Source of the DNA: Pirellulales bacterium
GTDB lineage: Bacteria > Planctomycetota > Planctomycetia > Pirellulales > JAEUIK01
Direction of reading: 5' to 3'
Assembly (NCBI GenBank): GCA_019694435.1
Contig: JAIBBZ010000024.1
Span: forward strand, 1 to 64,000
DNA length: 64,000 bases
The notes beneath the pieces were generated by a model that was not told the origin of the DNA, did not search any database, and was given only the letters and a program-made list of their open reading frames with translations. Every line of letters starts with the position of its first letter. Positions within the stretch are counted from its first letter, which is position 1. A program made the position numbers and the translations under genes. This document shows positions 42,306 to 51,056 of this stretch, piece by piece.

Positions 42306-44225
42306 ATGAATCGTGGTCGCTCGTGGATGCGCCCTTGGGGTGGTCTGGCTCTCGGCTTGCTCCCGCTCTTGGCCGGCGGCTGCCCCTGTCGTACGTCGCA
42401 GGCACAGGGCCTTGCGCCGGACGCACCGCGCCTCGCGCCGGACGCACCGCGCCTCGCGCCGGACGCCCCGCGCGTCGGCCGGCAGATTGCCGCGTTTGAG
42501 CTGGGCGACGTTCACGGACGTCCGCGCTCGTTGGCCGACTTCCGCGACGCCAAGCTCGTGGTCGTCGCGTTCTTGGGTACCGAATGCCCCTTGGTCACGC
42601 TCTATACCCCGCGGCTGAACGAGCTGGCCGAGAGCTATGCCGGCCGCGGCGTACAGTTCGTCGGCATCAATTCCAACCAGCAGGATTCGCTCACGGAGCT
42701 GGCCGACTTTGCGCACAAATACAACGTCGCGTTTCCGCTGCTCAAGGACCCGGGCAACCGCGTTGCCGACGTGTTTGGCGCCGTCCGCACGCCCGAGGTG
42801 TTTGTGCTCGATGGCGACCGCGTCGTCCGCTATTGGGGGCGCATCGACGATCAATACGTGATCGGCGCGAAGAAGCAGCAAGCCGAGCATGCCGACCTGA
42901 AGGACGCGCTCGAGCAGCTCCTCTCCGGCCGGGAAGTGGCCGTGCCCACGACCAAGGCGCTGGGTTGCCTGATCGGCCGCGTCAAGCGTCCCGACCCGGC
43001 GGGCGAGATCACGTATGCCAATCAGGTTTCACGGTTGCTGCAAAAGCGCTGCGTCGAATGCCACCACGACGGCCAGATCGCGCCGTTTGCATTGACCAGC
43101 TACGACGAGGTGCTCGGCTGGGCCGAGATGATTCAAGAGGTCGTGCACGAACGGCGCATGCCGCCGTGGCTGGCCGCACCGGGACACGGCCAGTTCAAGA
43201 ACGACCCGTCGCTGTCGACCGAAGAAGTTGCCCTGATCGACCGCTGGGTGGCGGGAGGGTGTCCCCAGGGGGATGAGGCCGAGCTGCCGGCGCCGGCTGC
43301 TTTTGAAGCCGGTTGGGGCATCTCGAAGCCCGACGAGATTTTCTACATGAGCGACACCCCGTTTCAGGTTCCCGCCGAGGGTGTCGTCGATTATCAACTC
43401 TACGACGTCGATCCTGGGTTTACGGAGGACAAGTGGATTCGCGAGGCCGAGGTCAAATGCTCGGCGGCGGCCGTCGTGCATCACGTGATCGTGTTTATCG
43501 GTGGCGCGGGAGGCGGCCGCTTCGGCGCGCCTCAAATGGCCTACGCGCCCGGCATGACCCCGCGTCGCTTTGATCAGGGGATGGCGATTCGCGCCCCGGC
43601 GGGTTGCCGACTCACGTTTCAGGTGCACTACACGCCCAATGGCACGGCTCAGGCCGACCGCAGCTATGTGGGGTTCGTTTATGCCGATCCGAGCGAAGTG
43701 ACCCACGAAGTGGAAGGCGGCGCTTGCGGCGACATGGCCTTCCGTATTCCGCCGGGCGACGACAACTACCGAGTGGTCGCCGACCGCAAGTTTCTCAAAG
43801 ACACCGTGCTCTTGGGGATGAATCCGCATATGCACGTGCGCGGCAAGGCGTTCCGCTATGAGTTGCTGTCGCCCGATGGCCAGCGCGAAATCTTGCTCGA
43901 CGTCCCGCGCTACGACTTCAACTGGCAGCTCTGGTACAACCTCGAGCAGCCGCGCCTGATCCCCAAGGGGAGCAAGATGATCTGCACGGCGTACTTCGAT
44001 AACTCCGAACACAATCCGGCGAATCCCGATCCGAATCAGACCGTTACCTGGGGCGAACAGACCTGGGACGAGATGATGTTCGGCTTCTTTTCGACGATCC
44101 GTCCGCTTCGGGACAAAACGACCGCCGTCGCGCGGCCCGTCGAGGCGTTGCGCCCGGGAGTGATTCTGCCGGCGCGGCGCGAAGTGGCCGGCATCGCTCC
44201 CCTGCGCAAGCTGGCGCCGCGCTAA
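42306..44225 (+). CDS. Redoxin / cytochrome-motif / PHM-like secreted protein
   Basis: This 639-residue protein starts at an ATG with GGGAG 8 bases upstream. A signal or lipoprotein-like leader (LLPLLAGGC) is followed by three LAPDAPR repeats. Residues about 60-200 form an AhpC/TSA-type thioredoxin fold with LGTECPLVTLYTPRL. A heme-c-like C249-VE-C252-H253 lies in a c-type cytochrome-like region containing MPPWLAAPGHGQF. The C-terminal half resembles copper type II ascorbate-dependent monooxygenase, with AAVVHHVIVFIGG, FQVHYTPNG and LGMNPHMHVRGKAFRYE as copper ligands. Such fusions are common in planctomycetes; the substrate is unknown. Confidence 0.85.
   Translation: MNRGRSWMRPWGGLALGLLPLLAGGCPCRTSQAQGLAPDAPRLAPDAPRLAPDAPRVGRQIAAFELGDVHGRPRSLADFRDAKLVVVAFLGTECPLVTLYTPRLNELAESYAGRGVQFVGINSNQQDSLTELADFAHKYNVAFPLLKDPGNRVADVFGAVRTPEVFVLDGDRVVRYWGRIDDQYVIGAKKQQAEHADLKDALEQLLSGREVAVPTTKALGCLIGRVKRPDPAGEITYANQVSRLLQKRCVECHHDGQIAPFALTSYDEVLGWAEMIQEVVHERRMPPWLAAPGHGQFKNDPSLSTEEVALIDRWVAGGCPQGDEAELPAPAAFEAGWGISKPDEIFYMSDTPFQVPAEGVVDYQLYDVDPGFTEDKWIREAEVKCSAAAVVHHVIVFIGGAGGGRFGAPQMAYAPGMTPRRFDQGMAIRAPAGCRLTFQVHYTPNGTAQADRSYVGFVYADPSEVTHEVEGGACGDMAFRIPPGDDNYRVVADRKFLKDTVLLGMNPHMHVRGKAFRYELLSPDGQREILLDVPRYDFNWQLWYNLEQPRLIPKGSKMICTAYFDNSEHNPANPDPNQTVTWGEQTWDEMMFGFFSTIRPLRDKTTAVARPVEALRPGVILPARREVAGIAPLRKLAPR
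42411..42473 (+). repeat. Three tandem 21-base repeats encoding LAPDAPR
   Basis: The unit CTCGCGCCGGACGCACCGCG plus one C occurs three times head to tail, with one change in the first copy and one in the third. It lies in the linker between the leader peptide and the redoxin domain. It is a multiple of three, so copy number may change without breaking the frame. Confidence 0.9.
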
Positions 44226-44527
44226 CCGGTCGCTGCGCCGGGTGATGACCTTCCCGGCAGCGAGTTGCTGACGCAGAATGCCGTGGTCGCGATGGACATG
44301 AGGCCACGGACCGCGAGTACTGCACACAGCAGTTCGCGTCGCCGTGAAACGAATGATCGAACCTGGACCGGTGAATGATCCAAACCTTTTCGGATCATTC
44401 GCCGGGCGACGCCAGGCGGTCCGTTTGGTTGCGAAGCGACTCGAGCCGGCCGACAATGGGCCCGCATTTCGCGGTGCCTGTGGGCGCCGCACGATCGAGT
44501 TTCCTTCGAGTAGCAGGCACATCGTCG
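44226..44527 (+). promoter_or_regulatory. Intergenic region with a strong 14-bp palindrome
   Basis: CCGGTGAATGATCC (44368-44381) pairs with GGATCATTCGCCGG (44392-44405): 13 Watson-Crick pairs plus one G-T, around a 10-base loop. A further copy of the half-site GAATGATC lies at 44351-44358. No T-run follows, so it may be an operator, or an RNA hairpin in the leader of the TPR gene, rather than a terminator. No coding sequence is supported in the remaining 250 bases. Confidence 0.55.
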
Positions 44528-45418
44528 ATGAATCGTAGACGGGGTTGGGTGCTCGGTTGGTGCTTCGCGGCGACCTTGCTACCGGCCGCGGCCAGCGCGC
44601 AGCAGGAGTGGGTGGGCCGCGCGGTCATGGCCAAACGCGGATTCAAGGTCAAGTTGGGCACGCAAGAAGTGACCGGTCAGTGGTTCCCGGCCACGGTCCT
44701 CAAGGTGCAGGGTGATTGGCTCAGCCTGGGTCGCGGTTGGATGCACGTCAGCTACGCGCTGTCGCTCGACGAAGCGCTCAAGTATTTCACAGGCGAGATT
44801 CAACGCGCGCCCGATGCCTGGACGTATACATGCCGGGGCCTCGCCTGGTACGAGAAACGCCAGCTCGACAACGCGCTCAAGGATTACTCCGAGGCGATTC
44901 GACGCGACCCGAAATATGCCTTTGCCTACAACAATCGCGGGGTCGTTTGGGAAGCGAAGGGCGCGCTGGACAACGCGCTCGTGGACTACAGCGAGGCCAT
45001 TCGCCTCGATCCCCAGAATCCGTTTGCCTTCAACAACCGCGGCGTGGTGCGGGAAGCCAAACGGGACTATGCTCGCGCGCTGCGCGACTACAGCGATGCG
45101 ATCCGGCTCGATCCGCAATACGCGACGCCGTTCAATCACCGCGCATGGCTGCAGGCCACTTGCCCCGAGGATGCGATCCGCAACGGCAAGGAAGCCCTGG
45201 CCGACGCGACGAAGGCCTGCGAGCTGACCGGCTGGAAGAATGCCGACCGGATCGACACCCTGGCCGCGGCCTATGCCGAGGCGGGCGATTTTGCGAATGC
45301 CGTGAAGTGGGAGGAAAAAGCGCTCGAGCTGGTCGCCGATGAAACGCTCAAGCCTGAGCTGAAGGCGCGGCTGGCTCTGTACCGCGAAGGCCAACCCTTT
45401 CGCGACCGGCGCAAGTAG
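44528..45418 (+). CDS. Exported TPR protein
   Basis: The ATG at 44528 begins MNRRRGWVLGWCFAATLLPA and leads into a clear signal peptide ending near ASAQ. The product has 296 residues. After a 60-residue beta region (GFKVKLGTQEVTGQWFPATV) come canonical TPRs: YTCRGLAWYEKRQLDNALKD, AYNNRGVVWEAKGALDNALV, AFNNRGVVREAKRDYARALR and a fourth, weaker one ending in the DTLAAAYAEAGDFANAVKWE motif. It is a periplasmic protein-interaction scaffold of unknown partner. Planctomycetes have many such proteins. Confidence 0.8.
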   Translation: MNRRRGWVLGWCFAATLLPAAASAQQEWVGRAVMAKRGFKVKLGTQEVTGQWFPATVLKVQGDWLSLGRGWMHVSYALSLDEALKYFTGEIQRAPDAWTYTCRGLAWYEKRQLDNALKDYSEAIRRDPKYAFAYNNRGVVWEAKGALDNALVDYSEAIRLDPQNPFAFNNRGVVREAKRDYARALRDYSDAIRLDPQYATPFNHRAWLQATCPEDAIRNGKEALADATKACELTGWKNADRIDTLAAAYAEAGDFANAVKWEEKALELVADETLKPELKARLALYREGQPFRDRRK

Positions 45419-45420
45419 CC

Positions 45421-45445
45421 GCGGGCTTCGACCGGCAGCGCCCGC
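45421..45445. terminator. Possible bidirectional terminator between convergent genes
   Basis: GCGGGC and GCCCGC form a 6-bp G+C stem around a 13-base loop in the 34-base gap between the convergent TPR and esterase genes. No T-run is present. The location favours a terminator; the stem is short. Confidence 0.3.
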
Positions 45446-45452
45446 CCGGGCC

Positions 45453-46427
45453 TTACCGCTTGAGTTCGCGGAGCAGGAATTCCGCGATCGAGCCGTAGCG
45501 CTCGTCTTCGTGGCCGGGGTAAGCGACGATCGCCGTCGCGCCGGCGGCGCTCAGTCGTTCGGCAAGTTGCACGCCATACATGGCTGAATGCGTGGGGTCG
45601 GTTTCAACCTGGCCGACCATGGGCGGCTTGTCCTGCTTGGAATACCGCAGGTAGATCGGCGGGTCGTCGGCGCTGGCCCACTCGATCGGCGAATATTCCT
45701 TGATCCACGGCAACACGTCTTGGCGATGTGCCAGGAGCAGATCGAATTCTTCGGCGCGGCTTCGTCCGGGCGCGGCAAAGCCGAAGGCATGGCCACCGTA
45801 GATCGCGTTGGGGATCCAGCGGCGGAGCTCCTCGGGGTCCAGCGAAGATTGCGCCCCTTCGACGGCCGCACACCACAGACGCGTCGACTGTCGAGACACG
45901 GGATCGTCGCTCTGTGGATCGGCCAGGTCGTCGTGCAGCGCCAGCCAGAGCGAAGTGCAAGCGCCGGCCGAACCGCCGGTCGCGCCGATCCGGGCCGGGT
46001 CGATGTTCCACTCGCCGGCGTGTGCCCGCAGAGTTTGCAGGGCACGTGCAGCATCGTACAAGCACGCCTTCACGGGCGGTTCGACCTTTTGCTCCATAGC
46101 CTGGAGGATGAAACGATAGTTCACCGCAGCGACGGAGACGCCGGCATCGAGATATTGTTGAATCGCCTTCGAGTGGTAGCCCGACTTATCGCCCCGCATC
46201 CATCCGCCGCCGTGAATCATGAGCACCAGCGGCGCCGGCCCGGGCGATGCGGCGCGCCAGAAATCGAAGCATTGGCGTTCGGAGTCGTGGGCATAGGCGA
46301 AGTCGGCAATCGTGGGCGCCGGAGCGTCGGCCTTGGGGTCTGCCTTGTCGCCGGCCGCCGGCTGCTGAGCAAATCCAGTCGCTACCGCCAGGCAGACGTA
46401 TCCGGCCACGATCAGCATGCGCAACAT
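45453..46427 (-). CDS. Secreted alpha/beta hydrolase (BD-FAE/esterase-like)
   Basis: This 324-residue protein has a signal peptide (LIVAGYVCLAVATGFAQQ). HGGGW at residues 72-76 forms the oxyanion hole. S153 in GGSAGA is the nucleophile, and the histidine in YPGHEDERYG near the C-terminus completes the triad. The acid is probably in the VETDPTHSAMYGV region, and the VGQ...H-S-x-x-YG pattern is as in esterase/lipase family proteins. It likely cleaves esters, such as acetyl groups on polysaccharides, outside the cytoplasm. The substrate is unknown. Confidence 0.85.
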   Translation of the reverse strand: MLRMLIVAGYVCLAVATGFAQQPAAGDKADPKADAPAPTIADFAYAHDSERQCFDFWRAASPGPAPLVLMIHGGGWMRGDKSGYHSKAIQQYLDAGVSVAAVNYRFILQAMEQKVEPPVKACLYDAARALQTLRAHAGEWNIDPARIGATGGSAGACTSLWLALHDDLADPQSDDPVSRQSTRLWCAAVEGAQSSLDPEELRRWIPNAIYGGHAFGFAAPGRSRAEEFDLLLAHRQDVLPWIKEYSPIEWASADDPPIYLRYSKQDKPPMVGQVETDPTHSAMYGVQLAERLSAAGATAIVAYPGHEDERYGSIAEFLLRELKR

Positions 46428-46538
46428 GGGAAACTCCTCGACGCAGGGTGGTTGTGGCCTATTCTGGGCCCCCGCTGGGCTCGACGCTAGATGCCCCCTT
46501 GGGGGAAAGGTGCGAGCGGCCTGGCCGTCGGCGGCGGA

Positions 46539-49223
46539 CTAGGCCGGCTCGATCATCCGTGTCGCCAGGACCGAGTCGCCTTCGGGCTGCAGCTCAAAGC
46601 CGCGCGAGCGAAACGTGTGCAGCATTGCGCGGTTGTCGGCCGAGGTTTCGCCGTAGACACGCTTGAGCCCCCAGCGTGACGCGATTTCCAACGCGTAGTC
46701 GAGCAGCATGCCGCCCAGGCCGCGCTGTTGCCAGGCATCGGCCACGAGCACGGCGAACTCGGCGCATTCATGATCGGGATCGGCGACCAACCGCGCCACG
46801 CCGATCAGCTCGCGCGGTGGCCCGGCGATCTCGACGACGATCGGCAGCTCGCGATCGTAGTCGACATAGCAAAACCGCACGGCCATTTCGTGCGTCGTCT
46901 TCCTGAACAGGTAACGAAACCGGTAGTGGATCGACCGTTCGGAACACCGAGCCAACAGATCGTGCCACAGCGGCTCATCCTCGGGCTTGATCGGCCGCAG
47001 CACGACCTGCTGCGTGTGATCGATCACGGCCGGCCGCGTCCATTCATCGGGATAGGGGCGAATCGCCAGGTGGGCAAACCGCTTGGGCGGATGTGCGACG
47101 GCCGCCCGATCGATCGTGGCCCGGGCATCGAGCGCAATCACCGCATCGGGGGTTGCGAGGAGTGGATTGATGTCGAACTCGCGCAGTTGCGGGCACTCGG
47201 CCACCAGCGCCGAGAACCGCAGCAGCGTTTCGAGCAGCTTGTCGACGGCCACCGGGGGCCGCCCACGATAGCCGTTCAGCAGTGGCCAGCCGCGCAGCGA
47301 CTGGAGCATCCGCCGCGCGAGACGTTCGTTCAGCGGCGGCAGGCCCAGGGCCACGTCGCGCAGCAATTCGGCCGTCACGCCGCCCATGCCGACCAGCACC
47401 ACGCTGCCGAACACGGGGTCTTGCTTGGCACCGAGGATCAATTCGACGCCGGTCGCCGAGACGACCATCGGCTCGACCGTCACGCCACGAATTTCGGCGT
47501 CGGGTCGCATCGAACGGGCACGATCGATCATGCGATCGTAGGCCTGCCCCACGGCTTCGACGTCGGCCAGATCGAGCGCGACGCCGCCGACGTCGGTCTT
47601 GTGCTGGATTTGCGGCGACCAGAGCTTGAGCGCCACCGGAAAGCCGACTTGTCGCGCCAGGGCCTGGGCCTCGGCGCGGCTCGTGGCTTCCTGGGCGGCG
47701 GCCACGGGGATCTCGTAGAGCGACAGCAAGGCTTTGGCATCGGCCGCCGAAAACGCGTCGAGATTGGCGGCGCAGATCTCCGCGGCTTGCTGGTCGCGCT
47801 GGGGCTGCGCGAGGCGGAAGGGCAACGCAATCTCGCGCGGCGTCTCGTGCAGCACGCGCAGGTTGCGCCCGTACGACACGAGATACTGAAACGCACGAAT
47901 CGCCTGCTCGGGCGTTTCGTAGGTCGGCACGCCGGCGGCAGCCAGCAGCCGCGATCCCTCCGCGGTCCGCGCGCCGCCCATCCACGCGGCCAGCACCGGC
48001 TTGTGCTGTCGCTGCGCCACGTCGATCACGGCCTGCGCGGTGGCCGTGACGGCGGTCATCGCCTGCGGCGTGAGAATGACCAGCGCGCCGTCGACCTGCG
48101 CGTCGGCCAGCACGCTGGCCAGGGCCTGCGCCAGGCGCTGCGGCGGCGCGTCGCCCAGCAGGTCGATCGGGTTGCGCCGCGACCAATGCTCGGGCAACTG
48201 GGCCTCGAGCGCGGCGATCGTGGCCGGATCGAGCCGGGCCAGCTCGCCGCTGCGCTCGAGCAGGGCGTCGGTGGCGATCACGCCCGGGCCCCCGGCGTTG
48301 GTCAGGATGGCCAGGCGCGGGCCCGGCAACGGGCGCGGCCGCGCCAACAGCCGAGCGCAGTCGAGCAGGTCGTCGATCTGTTCGACGCGAACGATGCCCG
48401 CGCGCTCGAAGGCCGCGGCATAGACCGCGTCGACGCCGGCCAGGGCGCCGGTGTGCGATGCGGCGGCCTGGGCGCTTTCGGCGAAGCGCCCCGCCTTGAA
48501 GGCCACGAGCGGCTTCGTACGAGCGAAGGCCCGGGCGGCCGACATGAACTCGCGCGGCGACTCGATCGATTCGATGTAGACGATCAGCGATTGCGTTTGC
48601 GGGTCGGCTGCCAGGTAGTCGATCAGGTCGGCAAACCCGACGTCGAGCATGTTGCCGATCGAGAGAAAGTGCGAAAAGCCGATCCCTTCGCGCAGCGCCC
48701 AATCGAGCACCGAGGTGCACAGGGCGCCCGATTGCGAGACGAAAGCCACCTGGCCCGGTGCGGCCAGATCGGCCGCAAAGCTCGCATTCAGGCGCAGCCG
48801 CGGGACCATGAATCCCAGGCAGTTGGGACCGATCAGGCGAAACTCCTCGGCGCCGGCGAGCACTTGCCGGAGTTCTTCGTCGCGCAGAGCCCCGGCCGCG
48901 CCGACCTCGCGAAACCCGGCCGAGAGCACGACCGCCCCCTTGGCGCCCGCGGCGATCGCATCGGCCACGACACCGGCGACCGTCTCGGCCGGCGTGCAAA
49001 TGATCACCGTCTCGACCGGGTGCGGCAATTTGCTCAGCTCGCGATAGGCTTGTACGCCTTGCACAGCGTCCCGCTGGCTGTTGATCGGATAGACGACTCC
49101 TTCGAAGCCGCCTGTTATCAAGTTACGAAATACTGTGTGCCCGACTTTGCCGGGCTGGTTGCTGGCGCCGACGACGGCAATGCGTTGCGGCTGGAGGATT
49201 TGTTTGAGCAAGCGAACTGTCAC
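46539..49223 (-). CDS. Acyl-CoA synthetase (NDP-forming)-like / GNAT acetyltransferase fusion
   Basis: This 894-residue protein is the usual length for the Pat/'acetate-CoA ligase family/GNAT' group. Domains in order: CoA-binding Rossmann (1-130; AVVGASNQPGKVGHTVFRNL), succinyl-CoA-ligase-like (150-450; FVSQSGALCTSVLDWALREG), ATP-grasp (about 480-690; VGFPVALKLWSPQIQHKTDV, EIRGVTVEPMV, ILGAKQDPVFGSVVLVGMGG) and C-terminal GNAT (about 735-885; ELIGVARLVADPDHECAEFA, WQQRGLGGMLLDYALEIASR). Such enzymes acetylate lysines, for example of acetyl-CoA synthetase. The gene is divergent from the hydrogenase operon and probably unrelated to it. Confidence 0.9.
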   Translation of the reverse strand: MTVRLLKQILQPQRIAVVGASNQPGKVGHTVFRNLITGGFEGVVYPINSQRDAVQGVQAYRELSKLPHPVETVIICTPAETVAGVVADAIAAGAKGAVVLSAGFREVGAAGALRDEELRQVLAGAEEFRLIGPNCLGFMVPRLRLNASFAADLAAPGQVAFVSQSGALCTSVLDWALREGIGFSHFLSIGNMLDVGFADLIDYLAADPQTQSLIVYIESIESPREFMSAARAFARTKPLVAFKAGRFAESAQAAASHTGALAGVDAVYAAAFERAGIVRVEQIDDLLDCARLLARPRPLPGPRLAILTNAGGPGVIATDALLERSGELARLDPATIAALEAQLPEHWSRRNPIDLLGDAPPQRLAQALASVLADAQVDGALVILTPQAMTAVTATAQAVIDVAQRQHKPVLAAWMGGARTAEGSRLLAAAGVPTYETPEQAIRAFQYLVSYGRNLRVLHETPREIALPFRLAQPQRDQQAAEICAANLDAFSAADAKALLSLYEIPVAAAQEATSRAEAQALARQVGFPVALKLWSPQIQHKTDVGGVALDLADVEAVGQAYDRMIDRARSMRPDAEIRGVTVEPMVVSATGVELILGAKQDPVFGSVVLVGMGGVTAELLRDVALGLPPLNERLARRMLQSLRGWPLLNGYRGRPPVAVDKLLETLLRFSALVAECPQLREFDINPLLATPDAVIALDARATIDRAAVAHPPKRFAHLAIRPYPDEWTRPAVIDHTQQVVLRPIKPEDEPLWHDLLARCSERSIHYRFRYLFRKTTHEMAVRFCYVDYDRELPIVVEIAGPPRELIGVARLVADPDHECAEFAVLVADAWQQRGLGGMLLDYALEIASRWGLKRVYGETSADNRAMLHTFRSRGFELQPEGDSVLATRMIEPA

Positions 49224-49443
49224 GCGACGAATCCTGGACCGATCGACAGGGAAGCACCTGGCACCACCCGGCGCGCCTCGTAGTGTAGCGGGCGACTGTT
49301 CGACTGCCGTGTGAATCTCCAGCTAGACCGCAGATATTCGTCCAATCCGCTCGAAGTTCCGGCAGCCTGAAACATGCAGGTTCGGCTAGAATTTGCCAAA
49401 CTAATTGCTGCGGCAACCTTGAACACTCAGGCGAGGCCTGGCC

Positions 49444-49938
49444 ATGGCGATCGACGAAGTGTTGTCTGTGCTGACTTCATTGAGTTTTGCCTCGGGCCTG
49501 TCGCGGCACACGCTCACGGCATTGGCCGGCGCATCGGTGATTGAACGACTGCCGGCCGGGGCGATTGTGTTTCGTGAAGGGCAGATGTGCCCTGATTTGT
49601 ATCTGCTGGTCGAAGGACGCGTGTCGTTGCAGATGCATGTGCCAGGCCGCGGGGATGTCGCCATGCTCTCGGTGGGCCGCGGCGAGTTTCTCGGCTGGTC
49701 ACCCTTGTTGGGCGGCGGTGCCGTGACCGCGACCGCCTTGGTCAGCGAGCCTTGCATGCTCATTCGGATCGCCGCAGCGGAGCTGCACGAACTGTGCCGC
49801 GAAGATTCCAAGTTGGGGTACGAGGTGATGACGCAGATTGCCCGGGCGCTGGCGCATCGTTTGTTGGCGACCCGGCTGCAGTTGCTCGACATGTTTGCCG
49901 ACGGTCGGTCCGCACCATTTGGAGTGCAACCACAATGA
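49444..49938 (+). CDS. Stand-alone CNB-domain protein at head of hydrogenase operon
   Basis: This 164-residue protein has a cyclic-nucleotide-binding jelly roll (GAIVFREGQMCPDLYLLVEG, then RVSLQMHVPGRGDVAMLSVG and GEFLGWSPLLGGGAVTATAL) and a C-terminal helix, but no HTH, so it is not a DNA-binding Crp. In the phosphate-binding cassette, positions equal to CRP E72 and R82 hold W85 and V94. It ends by ATGA overlap with the FeS subunit gene. CNB proteins recur in front of group 3b hydrogenases; I infer a sensory or structural role in the enzyme complex. Confidence 0.85.
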   Translation: MAIDEVLSVLTSLSFASGLSRHTLTALAGASVIERLPAGAIVFREGQMCPDLYLLVEGRVSLQMHVPGRGDVAMLSVGRGEFLGWSPLLGGGAVTATALVSEPCMLIRIAAAELHELCREDSKLGYEVMTQIARALAHRLLATRLQLLDMFADGRSAPFGVQPQ

Positions 49939-51056
49939 CGGATGCCGATCGCACCGCGCCGCCGGCGCGGGTGCTCGCCAAACAGGATTTCGACGCGCTG
50001 TTGGGCGCGCTGCGCGCTCGTGGTTACGAGGTTCTCGGCCCGACGCTGGCCGAAGGAGCGATCGTCTACGGCCCGCTGAATGCGGCGGCCGATCTGCCGC
50101 GCGGCTGGACCGATCGCCAAGAGCCCGGCCGCTATCGGCTCGAACGCCGCGACGACGACGCCTGGTTCGGCTACGTCGTCGGTCCGCACTCGTGGAAGCG
50201 CTACCTGTTTCCTCCCCACGTATCGTTGTGCGTCTCGCGACGCACGGCGACGGGTTGGGAAACCGAACTGGCGACGCCGGAGGTGAAGCGGTACGCGTTT
50301 GTCGGCGTCAGGGCCTGTGAACTGGCAGCCATTGCGGTGCAAGATCGCGTGTTCCAGGGGTCGGCCTACCAGGACCCCCATTACGTGGCCCGGCGGCGCG
50401 AGGCGCTGCTCGTGGCCGTGAATTGCACGCAAGCGGCAGAGACCTGTTTTTGCACCTCGATGGGCACCGGTCCTCGAGCGACGGCCGGTTTCGATCTGGG
50501 CTTGACCGAATTGCCCGAGGCCTTCGTGGTCGAGACGGGCAGCCCGCGCGGCGCGGAGGTGTTGGCCGAGCTGCCCACGCGCCCGGCGAGCGATTCGGAC
50601 CTGAGCACGTCCGCAGCCGCGCGCCAGCAGGCCGTCACGCAGATCACCCGGCGGCTCGATGCGGAGCGCGCGCCGGAGTTGTTGATGTCGAACCTCAACC
50701 ACCCGCGCTGGCAGCAGGTGGCGGAGCGTTGCTTGTCCTGTGCCAATTGCACGCTGGTGTGCCCGACGTGCTTTTGCAGCGGCGTGAACGAGCTGGGCGA
50801 CCTGGAAGGCCAGTCGGCCGAACGGGTCCGCACTTGGGACAGTTGTTTTCATCCGCAGCTCAGCTATCTCAACGGCGGCCTGGTGCGCAACGACATCCGT
50901 GCGCGGTACCGGCAATGGCTCACGCATAAGCTGGCCACCTGGCACGAGCAGTTCGGCAGCTCGGGTTGCGTCGGCTGCGGGCGGTGCATCACCTGGTGCC
51001 CCGTGGGAATCGATTTGACCGAGGAAGTCGCGGCACTGGCGGAGTCGACGCGATGA
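49935..51056 (+). CDS. hydB: Hydrogenase iron-sulfur (beta) subunit, HyhB/HydB-like
   Basis: This 373-residue protein starts with ATGA overlap. It has the 4Fe-4S dicluster part CLSCANCTLVCPTCFC near residues 265-280 and a second motif CVGCGRCITWCPVGID close to the C-terminus. GVRACELAAIAVQDRVF and AVNCTQAAETCFCTSMGTGP are the conserved blocks of the sulfhydrogenase beta / anaerobic sulfite reductase A family. It passes electrons between the small subunit and the flavin subunit. It is cytoplasmic, without signal or membrane segments. Confidence 0.92.
   Translation: MTDADRTAPPARVLAKQDFDALLGALRARGYEVLGPTLAEGAIVYGPLNAAADLPRGWTDRQEPGRYRLERRDDDAWFGYVVGPHSWKRYLFPPHVSLCVSRRTATGWETELATPEVKRYAFVGVRACELAAIAVQDRVFQGSAYQDPHYVARRREALLVAVNCTQAAETCFCTSMGTGPRATAGFDLGLTELPEAFVVETGSPRGAEVLAELPTRPASDSDLSTSAAARQQAVTQITRRLDAERAPELLMSNLNHPRWQQVAERCLSCANCTLVCPTCFCSGVNELGDLEGQSAERVRTWDSCFHPQLSYLNGGLVRNDIRARYRQWLTHKLATWHEQFGSSGCVGCGRCITWCPVGIDLTEEVAALAESTR

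Noticed and set aside
43029-44522. A 497-codon minus-strand frame over the redoxin gene and the following intergenic region
   Set aside because: Its sequence is arginine/histidine-rich shadow text; the sense strand encodes CVECHH and the copper-ligand motifs.
46728-49283. An 851-codon open frame antisense to the acyl-CoA synthetase/GNAT gene
   Set aside because: Low-complexity sequence rich in R, G, H and Q typical of shadow frames; the opposite strand has a full-length conserved protein.
49393-49416. TTGCC ... GGCAA inverted repeat before the hydrogenase operon as an Fnr/Crp site
   Set aside because: The half-sites are 14 bases apart and do not match TTGAT-N4-ATCAA or TGTGA-N6-TCACA. It is too short to be convincing.
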